Below are positions 7,815 to 16,775 of a stretch of 64,000 nucleotides of DNA, in pieces. Every line of letters begins with the position of its first letter. The stretch's first letter is position 1. Source of the DNA: Natrialba magadii ATCC 43099 (GTDB taxonomy: Archaea > Halobacteriota > Halobacteria > Halobacteriales > Natrialbaceae); assembly GCF_000025625.1 (NCBI RefSeq), contig NC_013922.1:1922001-1986000 (forward strand), in the 5' to 3' direction. A program made the translations under genes and the position numbers. A model generated the notes under the pieces. The model searched no databases. It saw only the letters and a list, made by a program, of their open reading frames with translations, and was not told the DNA's origin.

Positions 7815-9232
7815 CGCCCATTCTCGTCTCGGTCGAACAACTGACCGGTATCGACCCATCGGCCGACTGGCTGACTCCCCGCCGTCTCCCCACCGCGGCG
7901 GCCGTCCGCGACGACCGGCCCCCGCACCTCGAGCGTCCCGCTCCCTGCACCCTCGACGGCGGCACCGTCCGACCCGACAAGTCGCACTCGACAGTCCAGA
8001 ATCGGACGTCCGATACTCGCCGCCTCGGCAGCCTCATCTCTCCCGTCGCCGGCGTCAGTCCCCGCAAAACCACCGCTCGCAACGTCGCTTCCCGCGAGTA
8101 TCATCGGGCACTCGAGTACCCCGTACACACGCGAGACTGGAATCCCACGGTTCCGGTACGGATCGAGGAGCGCCGGGTCGACCGTCGCATCCGGCAGCAC
8201 ACACCGGACGGGTTCCAGTGCGGCCGTGAACGCACTGTCCGCGTCGCCCGCCAGGTCCCGGAAGACGCTCGTCCGACCCGAGAGGTGGGTCGCGTTCTCG
8301 GCTGCCATCGCGGTCAGCGCATCGCCTGGATCGAACGCCCGGTCGAGCAACAGCCGACCGCCGGCGTACAGCACGGGGAGCGCCAGTCGAACGAGTCCGT
8401 CGGGTGCCGACAGCGGAGTCGGAATCGGTGCGACGGTGTCCTGCGTGAGTCCCCACGTCAGGACCGCCGCGATGCAGTTGGACTCGAGTGTCCGCGCAGA
8501 AAACGTAACGATTGGCTGCCCGTCGTCGCCGTGGAGGGCGAGCAGCGGCCCCGATGCATCGGAGTGGGCGCGCCAGCGCTCGGCGGGTTCGGCGTCCGCG
8601 AGGTCGGGCAGCGTCACCGAGCGGTCGAACGGAATCGAGCGGACGAGGTCGCGCTGGGCCGGTTCGGCGACGACGAGCGCAGGGTCGAGCACGTCGAACG
8701 GCCGCTCGACAGTTATCGGCGTGAGCAAGTGCGAGATTGGTGCGAGTGTTGCACCGAGACGGCGACACGCGAACAGCAGTGCGAGCGAAGTCACACGATT
8801 GCGCGAGACGAGACAGACGGTGTCGCCCGCCTCGATACCGAGTCCCCCGAGACGCGCACCGAACCAGTCTGCGAGCGTCGAGAGCCCGGCGTAGGTGAGC
8901 CGATCCTCGTGGATCGTCTCGGCCGGCGCATACAGCCGTTCTTCCGAGATGTCGACGACGGCAGTCCGATCCGGGAAACGTTCCGCTCGTTTCGCGAGCG
9001 AGAGGGTCACGAGGGTATCGACGACGTTCGCGGTCGTAATACGGGAGGGGTCATTCGCAAGCCGTCGGGTGACTGTGGGTCTGCAGACCGCGACTGGGAC
9101 TGCAACTGCAACCGCGACTGGGACTGCAACTGCAACCGCGACTGGGACCGCAACTGCAACCGCGACTGGGACCGCAACTGCAACCGCGACTGGGACCGCA
9201 ACTGCAACCGCGACTGGCAACTGGAACCGCAA
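7799..9232 (-). CDS. Acyl-CoA-synthetase-like adenylate-forming protein
   Basis: The core from about residue 70 on resembles the N-terminal domain of AMP-forming acyl-CoA synthetases (FPDRTAVVD, LTYAGLSTLADWFGARL, GDTVCLVSRNR, LLFACRRLGATLAPIS). The Ser/Thr/Gly-rich nucleotide loop that follows in active enzymes is replaced by IVTFSARTLE, and the C-terminal lid domain with its catalytic Lys is missing. Activity is therefore doubtful. The start is unsettled. The open frame extends through a 24-bp minisatellite encoding VAVAVAVP octamers to an ATG at 9232. GTG 9010 is an in-frame alternative, and ATG 9054 lies one base out of frame, so an indel at the start is possible. It lies downstream of an alpha/beta hydrolase gene on the same strand. 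Confidence 0.65.
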   Translation of the reverse strand: MRFQLPVAVAVAVPVAVAVAVPVAVAVAVPVAVAVAVPVAVAVAVPVAVCRPTVTRRLANDPSRITTANVVDTLVTLSLAKRAERFPDRTAVVDISEERLYAPAETIHEDRLTYAGLSTLADWFGARLGGLGIEAGDTVCLVSRNRVTSLALLFACRRLGATLAPISHLLTPITVERPFDVLDPALVVAEPAQRDLVRSIPFDRSVTLPDLADAEPAERWRAHSDASGPLLALHGDDGQPIVTFSARTLESNCIAAVLTWGLTQDTVAPIPTPLSAPDGLVRLALPVLYAGGRLLLDRAFDPGDALTAMAAENATHLSGRTSVFRDLAGDADSAFTAALEPVRCVLPDATVDPALLDPYRNRGIPVSRVYGVLECPMILAGSDVASGGFAGTDAGDGRDEAAEAASIGRPILDCRVRLVGSDGAAVEGAGSGTLEVRGPVVADGRRGGETAGSQPVGRWVDTGQLFDRDENGRYALE

Positions 9233-9270
9233 CTGCGACCGCGACTGGCAACTGGAACCGCAACTGCGAC
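9089..9270 (-). repeat. 24-bp (x5) and 31-bp (x2) minisatellite
   Basis: Five tandem 24-bp units (+ strand CGCGACTGGGACCGCAACTG then CAAC) fill 9089-9208. Two exact 31-bp units built from the same words follow at 9209-9270. On the minus strand the 24-bp unit encodes a hydrophobic Val/Ala/Pro octamer. The 31-bp units are not a multiple of three, so expansion there shifts any frame read through them. Confidence 0.9.
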
Positions 9271-9299
9271 CGCGGTTACGGCTGGGACGACAGCGACAA

Positions 9300-10097
9300 T
9301 CAGGACTTGGACTCGGACTCAGACTCCAGAAACCCGAGCAACCGATCGTTCACATCGCGTGACCGCTCAATAAACCCGAGATGACCGACGGACTCGAGTA
9401 CCCCGAACTCACCACGAGGGAGTCCTCTCGCGAGCGCGCGACCAACGTCGGGGTCGACAAGCGAATCTTCGGTCCCGTGGAACACCCGCGTCGGCTGGGT
9501 CACCTCGACGAGCCAGTCCGTCGCGTCGAAGTCGTCGAGCGCTGCAACCTGTGCCTCCCAGCCCGCGCGGTCAGCATCGCCATCAGCTCGCCAGTCAATC
9601 ATGCCCTCGACGGCCTTCGGCTGGGACGCGACGAAGTCAGCAGAGAGCACCGACTCGAGTGACTCCCGAATCGCGTCGCGGTCGTCCGGCGGGGCGAACA
9701 GCGACTCGAGAGAAAAGGCATCGCCGATGGCTGCCGTACCGAACAGCGAGAGCGTCTCGACGCGGGTCGTAGAGCGAGCGGCCGCAAGCGCGATCGCGCC
9801 GCCGAGGCCGCAGCCGACGAGGTGAGCGCTGCGGGCGTCGCAGTCTGTGAGGACCGCTTCGAGGTCGGCGACGAAATCAGACAGGTCGTATGGACCGGAC
9901 GGCGCGTCCGAGCGGCCAGTGCCGCGAAGGTCCCAGACGATGGTCTCGAAGGGGCCGGTGAGCGCGGCGTGTTGCCAGCCCCAGAGCCAGCCGCCGAGAC
10001 CGGCGTCGGAGATGAAGACGACGGGAGCGGTGTCGGCCGCGGCGTCGCCGTCGCGGGAGTAGTGCAGTGAGACGGAACCGTTCGACGCGGTGGGCAT
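9300..10097 (-). CDS. Alpha/beta hydrolase
   Basis: The 265-residue protein has the alpha/beta-hydrolase fold: strand and oxyanion region FISDAGLGGWLWGWQ, then IVWDLRGTGRSDAPSG. The nucleophile elbow reads LVGCGLGG, with Cys in place of the usual Ser, at about 103. The acid strand is VFHGTEDSLVD and the catalytic His lies in SVGHLGFIE. A Cys nucleophile occurs in dienelactone hydrolases, so activity is possible. ATG 10097 was chosen because the product then starts MPTASNGSVSLHYSRDG, as related hydrolases do. The acyl-CoA-synthetase-like gene follows, and the pair may handle an acyl or aromatic thioester; MenH/MenE-type chemistry is a guess only. The C-terminus ends in Glu-Ser repeats. Confidence 0.8.
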   Translation of the reverse strand: MPTASNGSVSLHYSRDGDAAADTAPVVFISDAGLGGWLWGWQHAALTGPFETIVWDLRGTGRSDAPSGPYDLSDFVADLEAVLTDCDARSAHLVGCGLGGAIALAAARSTTRVETLSLFGTAAIGDAFSLESLFAPPDDRDAIRESLESVLSADFVASQPKAVEGMIDWRADGDADRAGWEAQVAALDDFDATDWLVEVTQPTRVFHGTEDSLVDPDVGRALARGLPRGEFGVLESVGHLGFIERSRDVNDRLLGFLESESESKS

Positions 10098-10171
10098 ACT
10101 AGAAGTGAGTGGGTGGAGTAAGGCGACGGTTTCGGTTCCAGATTCGAGATGACAGATTTCGAGCTGGGAAA

Positions 10172-10684
10172 CTACTCCTCGAACGACTCGAGCTTCCGAA
10201 CGAGTTTTGCGTAGAGATTGGGTGCACAGTACCAACCAGCGTCGATCATCGCGTCGATAGTCTCGCGGGCAGTCGTGACTGAAATCCGACCTCGTTTCGC
10301 ACACTGGAGCACGAGATACGCCGTGCCACGCGTCTGGATATCTTCGACCGCTGCAGCTCGACGGCCGGCGGCCTCGTCCATCACGGCAGTTGCGTCGATT
10401 GCTGCGGCACAGCCGAGCACTGCGATATCCGCGTCGCTCAGGGTCGGATTTTCTCGCAACCGATCAGTGAGTGGCGTCTCCTTGACCGGGACGACCTCGA
10501 GCGCCCCATCCTCGATACCCTGTTCGATCCGATGTGCGTCAGAATATCCCGCTTCGAGGCCGGCCGGGACGACTTCCTCGTAGACCGGTTCAGGAACGCG
10601 ACAGCGGCCACTCAGATGTGAGAGGACGTACAACTGCTCGACCTTCGCGAGATAAATGAGCGGTGTTGCGTCGAAAACCCACAT
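10172..10684 (-). CDS. PIN-domain toxin (DUF3368-like)
   Basis: The 170-residue protein begins WVFDATPLIYLAKVEQL, with the first PIN-domain Asp at residue 5. The further acidic sites are in LSDADIAVLG and AVMDEAAGRR, and an acidic helix VYEEVV lies near 38. These are the metal-binding residues of PIN ribonucleases, which in toxin form cleave RNA. The length and C-terminal helices (ISVTTARETIDAMIDAGW) fit the DUF3368 subgroup, which commonly pairs with UPF0175 antitoxins. Its ATG follows the antitoxin stop codon with no intervening base, so the two are translationally coupled. All acidic residues look intact. Confidence 0.87.
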   Translation of the reverse strand: MWVFDATPLIYLAKVEQLYVLSHLSGRCRVPEPVYEEVVPAGLEAGYSDAHRIEQGIEDGALEVVPVKETPLTDRLRENPTLSDADIAVLGCAAAIDATAVMDEAAGRRAAAVEDIQTRGTAYLVLQCAKRGRISVTTARETIDAMIDAGWYCAPNLYAKLVRKLESFEE

Positions 10685-10975
10685 CTACAACTCGTCCAGA
10701 TCCGCATCGAGATGATCGCTCGATACCCAGGAGATATCTCGCTCTTCGACGAGCGCGACAAACTCCCATTGGGACATCCCCGCGATTTCAGCGGCCTTCG
10801 AAACCGTAATCTCGCCGTCTTCGAGGCGGGCCAGTGCTTGCTCACGACGCCACTCGGCGAGTCCCTCGGCGAGCAGCTTTCGAACGGCCGTACTCCGGTC
10901 GAGGCGCTCTTCGGCGAGGTAGTCCTCGAGTTCGGCCTCGAGATCGTCCGGTACTCGAGTCGAAATCGTTCCCAC
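10685..10975 (-). CDS. UPF0175-family antitoxin
   Basis: The 96-residue protein opens with a ribbon-helix-helix-like segment (GTISTRVPDDLEAELEDYL) and continues with a helix-turn-helix-like UPF0175 core (RSTAVRKLLAEGLAEWR, then ITVSKAAEIAGMSQWEFVALV). This family neutralises PIN toxins and normally represses its own promoter. GTG 10975 was chosen: it precedes the ribbon motif, and the upstream in-frame sequence is unrelated. A perfect inverted repeat sits 3 bases before the GTG. The gene ends directly against the toxin ATG. Confidence 0.88.
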   Translation of the reverse strand: MGTISTRVPDDLEAELEDYLAEERLDRSTAVRKLLAEGLAEWRREQALARLEDGEITVSKAAEIAGMSQWEFVALVEERDISWVSSDHLDADLDEL

Positions 10976-10978
10976 GGA

Positions 10979-11002
10979 GTATACAATGTGTGCGTTGTAT
11001 AC
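10979..11002 (-). promoter_or_regulatory. Operator-like inverted repeat of the TA operon
   Basis: GTATACAA and TTGTATAC form perfect 8-bp arms around an 8-bp spacer (TGTGTGCG). The repeat ends 3 bases before the antitoxin GTG. The TATAC elements could also act as the TATA box of a near-leaderless message, so antitoxin binding here would block transcription directly. This autoregulatory role is inferred from how UPF0175/RHH antitoxins behave. Confidence 0.8.
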
Positions 11003-11154
11003 AGGTCTTTCGCCGACGGTGTGAGAGTGAGTCACCACGCAGTAGCGAGCTAACACACGGTAGCCAGACTGTCGAACCAGAACAGGCCACAGAACAGAAA
11101 CAGCGCGCAGGGAGAGAAAGAACGTGCAGGTAGTCGACCGCGCTCGCGCCGCGT

Positions 11155-13935
11155 TCAGGCGTCGAGTACCTGCCGCAACACGTCAGGTGCGTCCGCGAGT
11201 GCGTCGTCCAGGTCCTCGGTGTTCGGGCCGCCGCCCTGTGCGAAGTCCGGTGGACCGCCGCCACCGCCGCCGACGCGAGCGGCCAGTTCGCCGACCACTT
11301 CGCCAGCGTTGACGCCAACGTCGTCCGGAACGGCGACGACGAACGTCGCACCGCTTTCACCGCTGCCGAGAACCGCGATGCTGCCTTCGTCGACGATCGC
11401 ACTCGCGGTCGCACGAAGTTCGTCCATGTCGGCGTCCAGTCGGTCGACGATTGCCGTCGTCTCGCCGACGTCGTACTCTTCGCCGCTGCCGCCACCGCCC
11501 GCGCGAGCCGCCGCGAGCTCCTCTGTCAGGTCCTCGATCTGCTTCCCCCGGGCTTTCCACTCCTCGAAGAAGCGTTCCGCGGTGTCTGGAACTTCCTCGG
11601 GCGAGACGTCCAAGATCTCGGCCGCCTCGTAGAGGGCGTCCTCGTTTTCCTGGGTGGACTCGAGTGCGGCGTCGCCAGCGGCGAAGGTGATGCGCTCGAC
11701 GCCGTCCTGAACGCGCTCGGTGGTGAGGATCTTGATCGAGCCGATATCGCCGGTTCGGTTGACGTGAGTACCACCACAGGCCTGGACGTCGTCAGCAACG
11801 TGGATGAGGCGGATCTGTTCACCTGGTGGGATGCCACCCTGGTAGAGGTCGAAGCCGTGATCGGATTCGGCGTCGTGGCGGTCGGGCCACTCCTGGCTGA
11901 CCGAGGTGTTCTCCATCACGAGGTCGTTCGCGACGCGTTCGATCGTCTTGACGTCCTCGCGGGAGATGCGGTCGTAGTGGCGCAGGTCGATTCGCGAGGA
12001 GTCGACGCCCTTCTGGGCGCCGGCCTGGCGGACGTGCTCACCGAGAACCTGCCGTGCGGCGTGGATGACGATGTGGGTCGCCGTGTGATGGCGCATCAGC
12101 TGTCGGCGACGGGTCGCATCGAGCTGGCCGTTGACGAACTCGCCCTTGCCGAGTTTGTCGTCCGTGCGGTGGAGGATGACGCCGTCCTCGCGCTGGACGT
12201 CGCGGACCTCGACGGTCGCGTCGTCGGTCGAGAGCGTCCCGGTGTCTGCGGGCTGGCCACCGCCCTCGGGGTAGAACATCGTCTGGTCGAGCACGATGTC
12301 GTAGCCCGACTCGCGTTCGAAGACATCGAGGACGACCGCCTCGAACTGGGTGCGCTGTTGGTCGTCGTAGTACAGCGTCTCCGTCTCGGGGAGGTCGGCG
12401 AATCGCTCGTCAGTCTCGTCTGTAGTCTTCTCGGCCGCCTCGGGCGTGTCGTGGCGCTCGGCAACGAGACTGTAGAAGTCGTCCGGCACGTCAACGTCCG
12501 CACCGGCCTCTGCGGCGATTTCCTCCACCATGTCGGGCTGGAGCCCGTGGGAGTCGTAGAGTTCGATCAGTTCGTCGGTCGGGATCGGCTCGCCCGTTTC
12601 GGCGTGCTCCTCGGCGAGGGATTCGACGCGTCGACTGCCGCGTTCGAGCGTCTCGCGGTACTTCTCGACCTCGGTGCGGACGATGTCGCGGATCGTATCG
12701 CGGTTCTCGTACTCGAGACGGTCGGCCTGCATGTCAACGAGTTCGTCGAGCGGCGCGTCGACGCCGACGGTGTCACAGAGGCGTTTCGTTCGACGGAGAA
12801 CCATCCGTGCGAGATAGCCCGTGCCGACGTTCGAGGGGACGATGCCGTCGCCGAGCATGTACGCGAGCGTCCGGCAGTGGTCTGCGATGGCGTAGATGTC
12901 CTCGAGTGGCTCCATCAGGGACTCGAGTTCCGCGGCGTCGACGGCGAGTTCGGTCGCGATTTCGCCGCGGGCGGTTTCCATGTCTTCGGCCTCGTCGATG
13001 TCCATGTGGCCCGCAAGTTTGGCGGCGCGGTGGATGAGCGCCTCCTCGTCCTCGGTGTGCTCGATCCCCGCGTTGTCCTTTAAGAACTCGATCATGTCGG
13101 GGTAGACCGCCTCGTAGACGGTCGGCGTCCCCTGGGACACCCAGGTCCACCGTTCGAGGCCGTAGCCGGTGTCGACGATGTAGGTGTCCATCGGGGTGTA
13201 GCGGTTCCCGTCTTTCATCTCGTACTCGCCCTCGGTGTCTTGTTCCATCGACATGAAGACCAGCGTGGCGAGTTCGACGCCGCGGTAGATGACCTCGATT
13301 GCGGGACCGGCGTTGCCGCCGCCGACCCACGGATCCTCGATGTAGATGACTTCCTCGAGGTCGACGCCCATCGAGTCGAAGAACTCGTCGCAGAGTTCAA
13401 CGGTGCGGTCCTTCCAGTAGACCTCGCCCTGGTAGGCGTACTGCTCGGGGTCGTCTAAGTCCTCGCGCGCGTTGAACGCGTGATGGGCCATCATCTCGAA
13501 GGCCATCGTGTGGCGGCCGGTCTTGCCGACGTTGTCGATGTCCTGCATCCGGATGCAGGGCTGGGAGACGGTAAGCGGGTTCGCCGGCGGTGGCGTTTCA
13601 CCGCTCGTGACGAGCGGCTGGAAGTCGTAGATCGACGCCTGGGTCAGCAGGACGTCGTCGCGCCAGCGGTTGGCCGCGACCGGATACGGGTCGATCCGCT
13701 CGTGGTCGTGTGCTTCGAAGAACGAGAGGAACTGCTCTCGCATCTCCGAGAGGTTGTACGCCTCGTCGAAGCCGGGGTTCTCGATGAAGTCGTACTCCTC
13801 GCAGGGCGGTTCCCCACAGGTTTCCCGCTCGTGGTCGCGCGTCCAGAAGTGTGCGCCACAGGAGGGACACTCCTTCCGGACGAACCCCTCCGTCTCGAAA
13901 TACTCGAGACGGTACTCCTCCTCAAGTTGGCTCAT
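11155..13935 (-). CDS. alaS: Alanine--tRNA ligase, archaeal type
   Basis: This cytosolic enzyme charges tRNA-Ala and clears mis-acylated Ser/Gly-tRNA. The 926-residue product has the archaeal N-terminal zinc module ([10 protein letters not shown] with CGEPPC), the class II catalytic core ([15 protein letters not shown], and [15 protein letters not shown]). The editing domain carries zinc ligands [14 protein letters not shown] and [13 protein letters not shown]-terminal DHHA1 region ends in a glycine-rich turn ([18 protein letters not shown]). ATG 13935 ([13 protein letters not shown]) was chosen because archaeal homologues begin there; the longer frame to 13977 adds nothing recognisable. It appears to be transcribed alone. 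Confidence 0.96.
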   Translation of the reverse strand: MSQLEEEYRLEYFETEGFVRKECPSCGAHFWTRDHERETCGEPPCEEYDFIENPGFDEAYNLSEMREQFLSFFEAHDHERIDPYPVAANRWRDDVLLTQASIYDFQPLVTSGETPPPANPLTVSQPCIRMQDIDNVGKTGRHTMAFEMMAHHAFNAREDLDDPEQYAYQGEVYWKDRTVELCDEFFDSMGVDLEEVIYIEDPWVGGGNAGPAIEVIYRGVELATLVFMSMEQDTEGEYEMKDGNRYTPMDTYIVDTGYGLERWTWVSQGTPTVYEAVYPDMIEFLKDNAGIEHTEDEEALIHRAAKLAGHMDIDEAEDMETARGEIATELAVDAAELESLMEPLEDIYAIADHCRTLAYMLGDGIVPSNVGTGYLARMVLRRTKRLCDTVGVDAPLDELVDMQADRLEYENRDTIRDIVRTEVEKYRETLERGSRRVESLAEEHAETGEPIPTDELIELYDSHGLQPDMVEEIAAEAGADVDVPDDFYSLVAERHDTPEAAEKTTDETDERFADLPETETLYYDDQQRTQFEAVVLDVFERESGYDIVLDQTMFYPEGGGQPADTGTLSTDDATVEVRDVQREDGVILHRTDDKLGKGEFVNGQLDATRRRQLMRHHTATHIVIHAARQVLGEHVRQAGAQKGVDSSRIDLRHYDRISREDVKTIERVANDLVMENTSVSQEWPDRHDAESDHGFDLYQGGIPPGEQIRLIHVADDVQACGGTHVNRTGDIGSIKILTTERVQDGVERITFAAGDAALESTQENEDALYEAAEILDVSPEEVPDTAERFFEEWKARGKQIEDLTEELAAARAGGGGSGEEYDVGETTAIVDRLDADMDELRATASAIVDEGSIAVLGSGESGATFVVAVPDDVGVNAGEVVGELAARVGGGGGGPPDFAQGGGPNTEDLDDALADAPDVLRQVLDA

Positions 13936-14244
13936 TATACACGTGTTGGCCATGCAGGGCGTAAAACAGTTCCGCAACGCTCACTACGCGAGAATATACC
14001 CACTCACCCACCCAATCTCCCACTGTTTGTTCCCAGCACAGACAGTTCAATTACAGATACTGTTACATGGATATTGTCGGGCAAGAGATGAATTATCCCG
14101 CGACAGTCTGGTTCTGAAGCCACAAGGGTAGTCAACCGAAACCTGTCGAAGTGATTGATAGTCACAATATCGGTACACGCAGCAGAATCTTTATCGTCGT
14201 GATACAGACAGTACGAATAGACGACGAGTCAGCGCCAGGGTACG
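13936..14244. other. Divergent promoter region
   Basis: No gene seen between alaS and the sensor gene. AATCTTTATCG near 14187-14197 is a possible TATA region for the rightward gene. Confidence 0.4.
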
Positions 14245-16677
14245 ATGACGAACGCGACACCACGACAGCGGCCCCAGACGATCCTCTACGTCGCCGCGTC
14301 CGACGACGCGGCCCGTGATGGAGCGGCGGCACTACAGCGCGTGTCGTCGGGTCCCGAGCGGGCCGTTCGTCCCACGACCTCTGTCGATCGGGTCGAAAGC
14401 TGGGCCGCAAACGTCGACTGCGTCGTGTTCGCCGAGACGCCGACGACGCCCGACGGCGCACACCTCCTCGAGGTTGCAGACGCCTGCGGACAGACACCAC
14501 TCGTCCTGTTCACCGAGAGCGGCTACGGCGCGACGGCCGCACGCTCGACCGACGGCATCGACGGCTACGTCCGACGCGATACCGACGACGCCGTCTCACA
14601 CCTCGCGGACGAGATTACCTGGCTGTGTTACGGCTCCGGCAGCGAAACCGCTGATACGAGCACTCACTCGACTGGCGAAACCGCTGATACGAGCACTCAC
14701 TCGACTGGCGAAACCGCTGATACGAGCACTCACTCGACTGGCGAAACCGCTGATACGAGCACTCACTCGACTGGCGAAACCGATGACACCGTCGCCAACG
14801 ACGACGCACTGCTCGCCGGCACCGCCGACCTACTCACCTGCCGCGACCGCGACCGGCTACTCGAGTCCCTCGTCTCACTCACAGCCGACTGGCTCGCGGG
14901 TGAGCGATGCTGGATCTCGACGGTCAACTTCGGCGAACTGGTGCCACAGGCGACCGCGTCGGGAGTCGACGCGGATGCGATCGAGTCGATGCCAACGAAC
15001 GGGCCGATCGGAGCGACCCTTCGAGCAGGCGAGTCGTACGTCGTGTCCGACGTTACAGACGACGCAGCGATCGAACCGCCGGTTGCAGATGCCCGCTCGC
15101 TATGTAGTGTGCCGATCGACGACCTCGGGGTGCTGGTCGTCGCGAGTGAGACGCCAGAACGGTTCGAGAGCGGGAACAGCGACGCAAGCGATGCGGGGGA
15201 GCGCGCGGACACCGCCACCGCCACCGCCACCGCTACCGCCACCGACGAAACCGACACGACACCCACGACCGTCGACCGACTCGAGTCCCTCTGTGAAATC
15301 GCAACCGCAGTCCTCGAACGAAATCGGGCCGAAGCGCGTCTGGCAGCTGAACGAGACCGACTCGAGACGGCCCGCGACGAAGTCGCGAGCGAGCGGGACC
15401 GTCTCGCGGAAGAACAGACGGTTATCGGGGAGGCTGCCGAGCAACTCGCGGCTGAACGCGACCGGTTCCGGGCGGCGTTCGCCGCCGCGCCGCTGCCGGC
15501 GTTGCGGTACGAACTCGAGGCCGGGCCCGAAACCGATGGGGACGCCGAGGCCGTCATTACCGACGTCAACGCCGCCTTCGAAACCACGTTCGGCGACAAC
15601 CGCGAAGCCCTCCGCGGCCGCTCCGTCCAGGAGTACACCATTCCCTCCGGCCTGAGCGAGCGTGCAACCGCACTCACTACCGCATTGCACGCCGGCGAAC
15701 GGCGGGTACTCGAGTGCCGTCGGGAGACGGTTGTGGGTGTGCGGGAGTTCGAGGTGACGGTGGTGCCGCCGGATAGCAATAGCGAAACCAGGCAAGCTAC
15801 CGACGAAAACACGCCTGCAAGCGCCCAGACCGGGGTCCTTTACTACGTAGACCGCTCCGAACAGAGCGAGACGGAACGAGAGCTCACGGCGACTCGACGG
15901 CGACTCGATGCCATCGCGACCATGCTCGAAGACGAGGTACAGACGCCGCTCAACGTCGCTCGGGGCTACCTCGAACTCGTCGAGAAGACCGGCGATGCCG
16001 AGCACTTCGAGGTGATTGACGACGCCCACCTGCAGTTGACGGACCACGTCGAGTCGCTGTACGACCTCGCAGCGAGCGACGACGTGCTCGCCGAAACCGA
16101 GCCCGTCGCGATTCACGACGTGGCTCGACGCGCCTGGATCACCGTCGACACCGGTACGGCAGCACTCAACACCGAATCGACGCTCGTCCTCGAGGCCGAC
16201 CGAACGCGACTACGAGAGCTGTTCGAACTCGTGATACGACTCGTACTGGCAGATAGCCGCATGGTCGACCGGGCGGGCAACAGACCGACACCGGCCGCGA
16301 GAGTCACCGTCGGCGCGACGGACGACGGCTTCTACGTTGCTCGTGATGGGTCATCGGCGACGAGTGCTGGCGACGACTCAGTGAGCGAAGCGAGGGGAGA
16401 AGGAAAGGTGGACTCGAGTGTCGCCGACGAGACGGCGGCTGCGGCGAACGCGGATGCGCAGTCAGAATCGGTATCGGCACCGACACCCCAATCTGCGGAA
16501 ACGGAACCACAACTCGCCGCTTCAGCAGAGACCGATGCGGAAACTGCAGACGATTTAGAGGGTGCCCGCGAGCGCATCGAACAGATTGCCGATGCTCACG
16601 GCTGGGATGTCGGTATTGCGGCGGACAACGAGCGTTCGGCGTTTGCATTCCGTGGTATCGACTCGGTTGAGCTGTGA
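14245..16677 (+). CDS. Degenerate sensor histidine-kinase-like protein
   Basis: The 810-residue soluble protein appears to have these parts in order. A receiver-like domain fills about 10-130 (ILYVAASDDAARDGAAAL, DCVVFAETP). Four identical 11-residue repeats (ETADTSTHSTG) cover 134-177. A GAF-like domain lies at about 190-300, a coiled coil at 345-410, a PAS-like domain at 410-520, and an HK-like domain after 550. In the dimerisation helix, where kinases read SHDLRNPLN, this protein reads LEDEVQTPLNVARGYLELV, so the phospho-accepting His is absent. The ATPase half is short and lacks clear G boxes. It probably acts as a signalling scaffold or is decaying. A second low-complexity stretch of Thr/Ala lies near residue 325. 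Confidence 0.75.
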   Translation: MTNATPRQRPQTILYVAASDDAARDGAAALQRVSSGPERAVRPTTSVDRVESWAANVDCVVFAETPTTPDGAHLLEVADACGQTPLVLFTESGYGATAARSTDGIDGYVRRDTDDAVSHLADEITWLCYGSGSETADTSTHSTGETADTSTHSTGETADTSTHSTGETADTSTHSTGETDDTVANDDALLAGTADLLTCRDRDRLLESLVSLTADWLAGERCWISTVNFGELVPQATASGVDADAIESMPTNGPIGATLRAGESYVVSDVTDDAAIEPPVADARSLCSVPIDDLGVLVVASETPERFESGNSDASDAGERADTATATATATATDETDTTPTTVDRLESLCEIATAVLERNRAEARLAAERDRLETARDEVASERDRLAEEQTVIGEAAEQLAAERDRFRAAFAAAPLPALRYELEAGPETDGDAEAVITDVNAAFETTFGDNREALRGRSVQEYTIPSGLSERATALTTALHAGERRVLECRRETVVGVREFEVTVVPPDSNSETRQATDENTPASAQTGVLYYVDRSEQSETERELTATRRRLDAIATMLEDEVQTPLNVARGYLELVEKTGDAEHFEVIDDAHLQLTDHVESLYDLAASDDVLAETEPVAIHDVARRAWITVDTGTAALNTESTLVLEADRTRLRELFELVIRLVLADSRMVDRAGNRPTPAARVTVGATDDGFYVARDGSSATSAGDDSVSEARGEGKVDSSVADETAAAANADAQSESVSAPTPQSAETEPQLAASAETDAETADDLEGARERIEQIADAHGWDVGIAADNERSAFAFRGIDSVEL
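14644..14775 (+). repeat. 33-bp in-frame repeat, 4 copies
   Basis: Four identical 33-bp units encode ETADTSTHSTG between the receiver-like and GAF-like domains of the sensor gene. Perfect identity at the DNA level points to recent amplification; the linker length can change without breaking the frame. Confidence 0.95.
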
Positions 16678-16775
16678 TCGGTGACCGCAACCCGTCGACG
16701 TCTGCCGTCGACCCTCGTCCTCGCCTTTGGACGTTTCTGAGGCGATCAAAAACGAATCGAAACGAAAAGCCGTCG

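Noticed and set aside
7655-9373. 572-residue open frame with repeated Cys-Asn-Arg-Asp-Trp units
   Set aside because: It runs antisense through the acyl-CoA-synthetase-like gene and its minisatellite; the striking repeats are only the tandem DNA array read in another frame.
9300-10304. Longer 334-residue start for the alpha/beta hydrolase
   Set aside because: The extra 69 residues overlap the toxin gene end and do not resemble hydrolase sequence; ATG 10097 gives a normal-length enzyme.
11764-13083. 439-residue open frame antisense to alaS
   Set aside because: It is a mirror of the alaS codons in GC-rich DNA; composition (Val/Leu/Asp/Arg) and lack of motifs mark it as a shadow frame.
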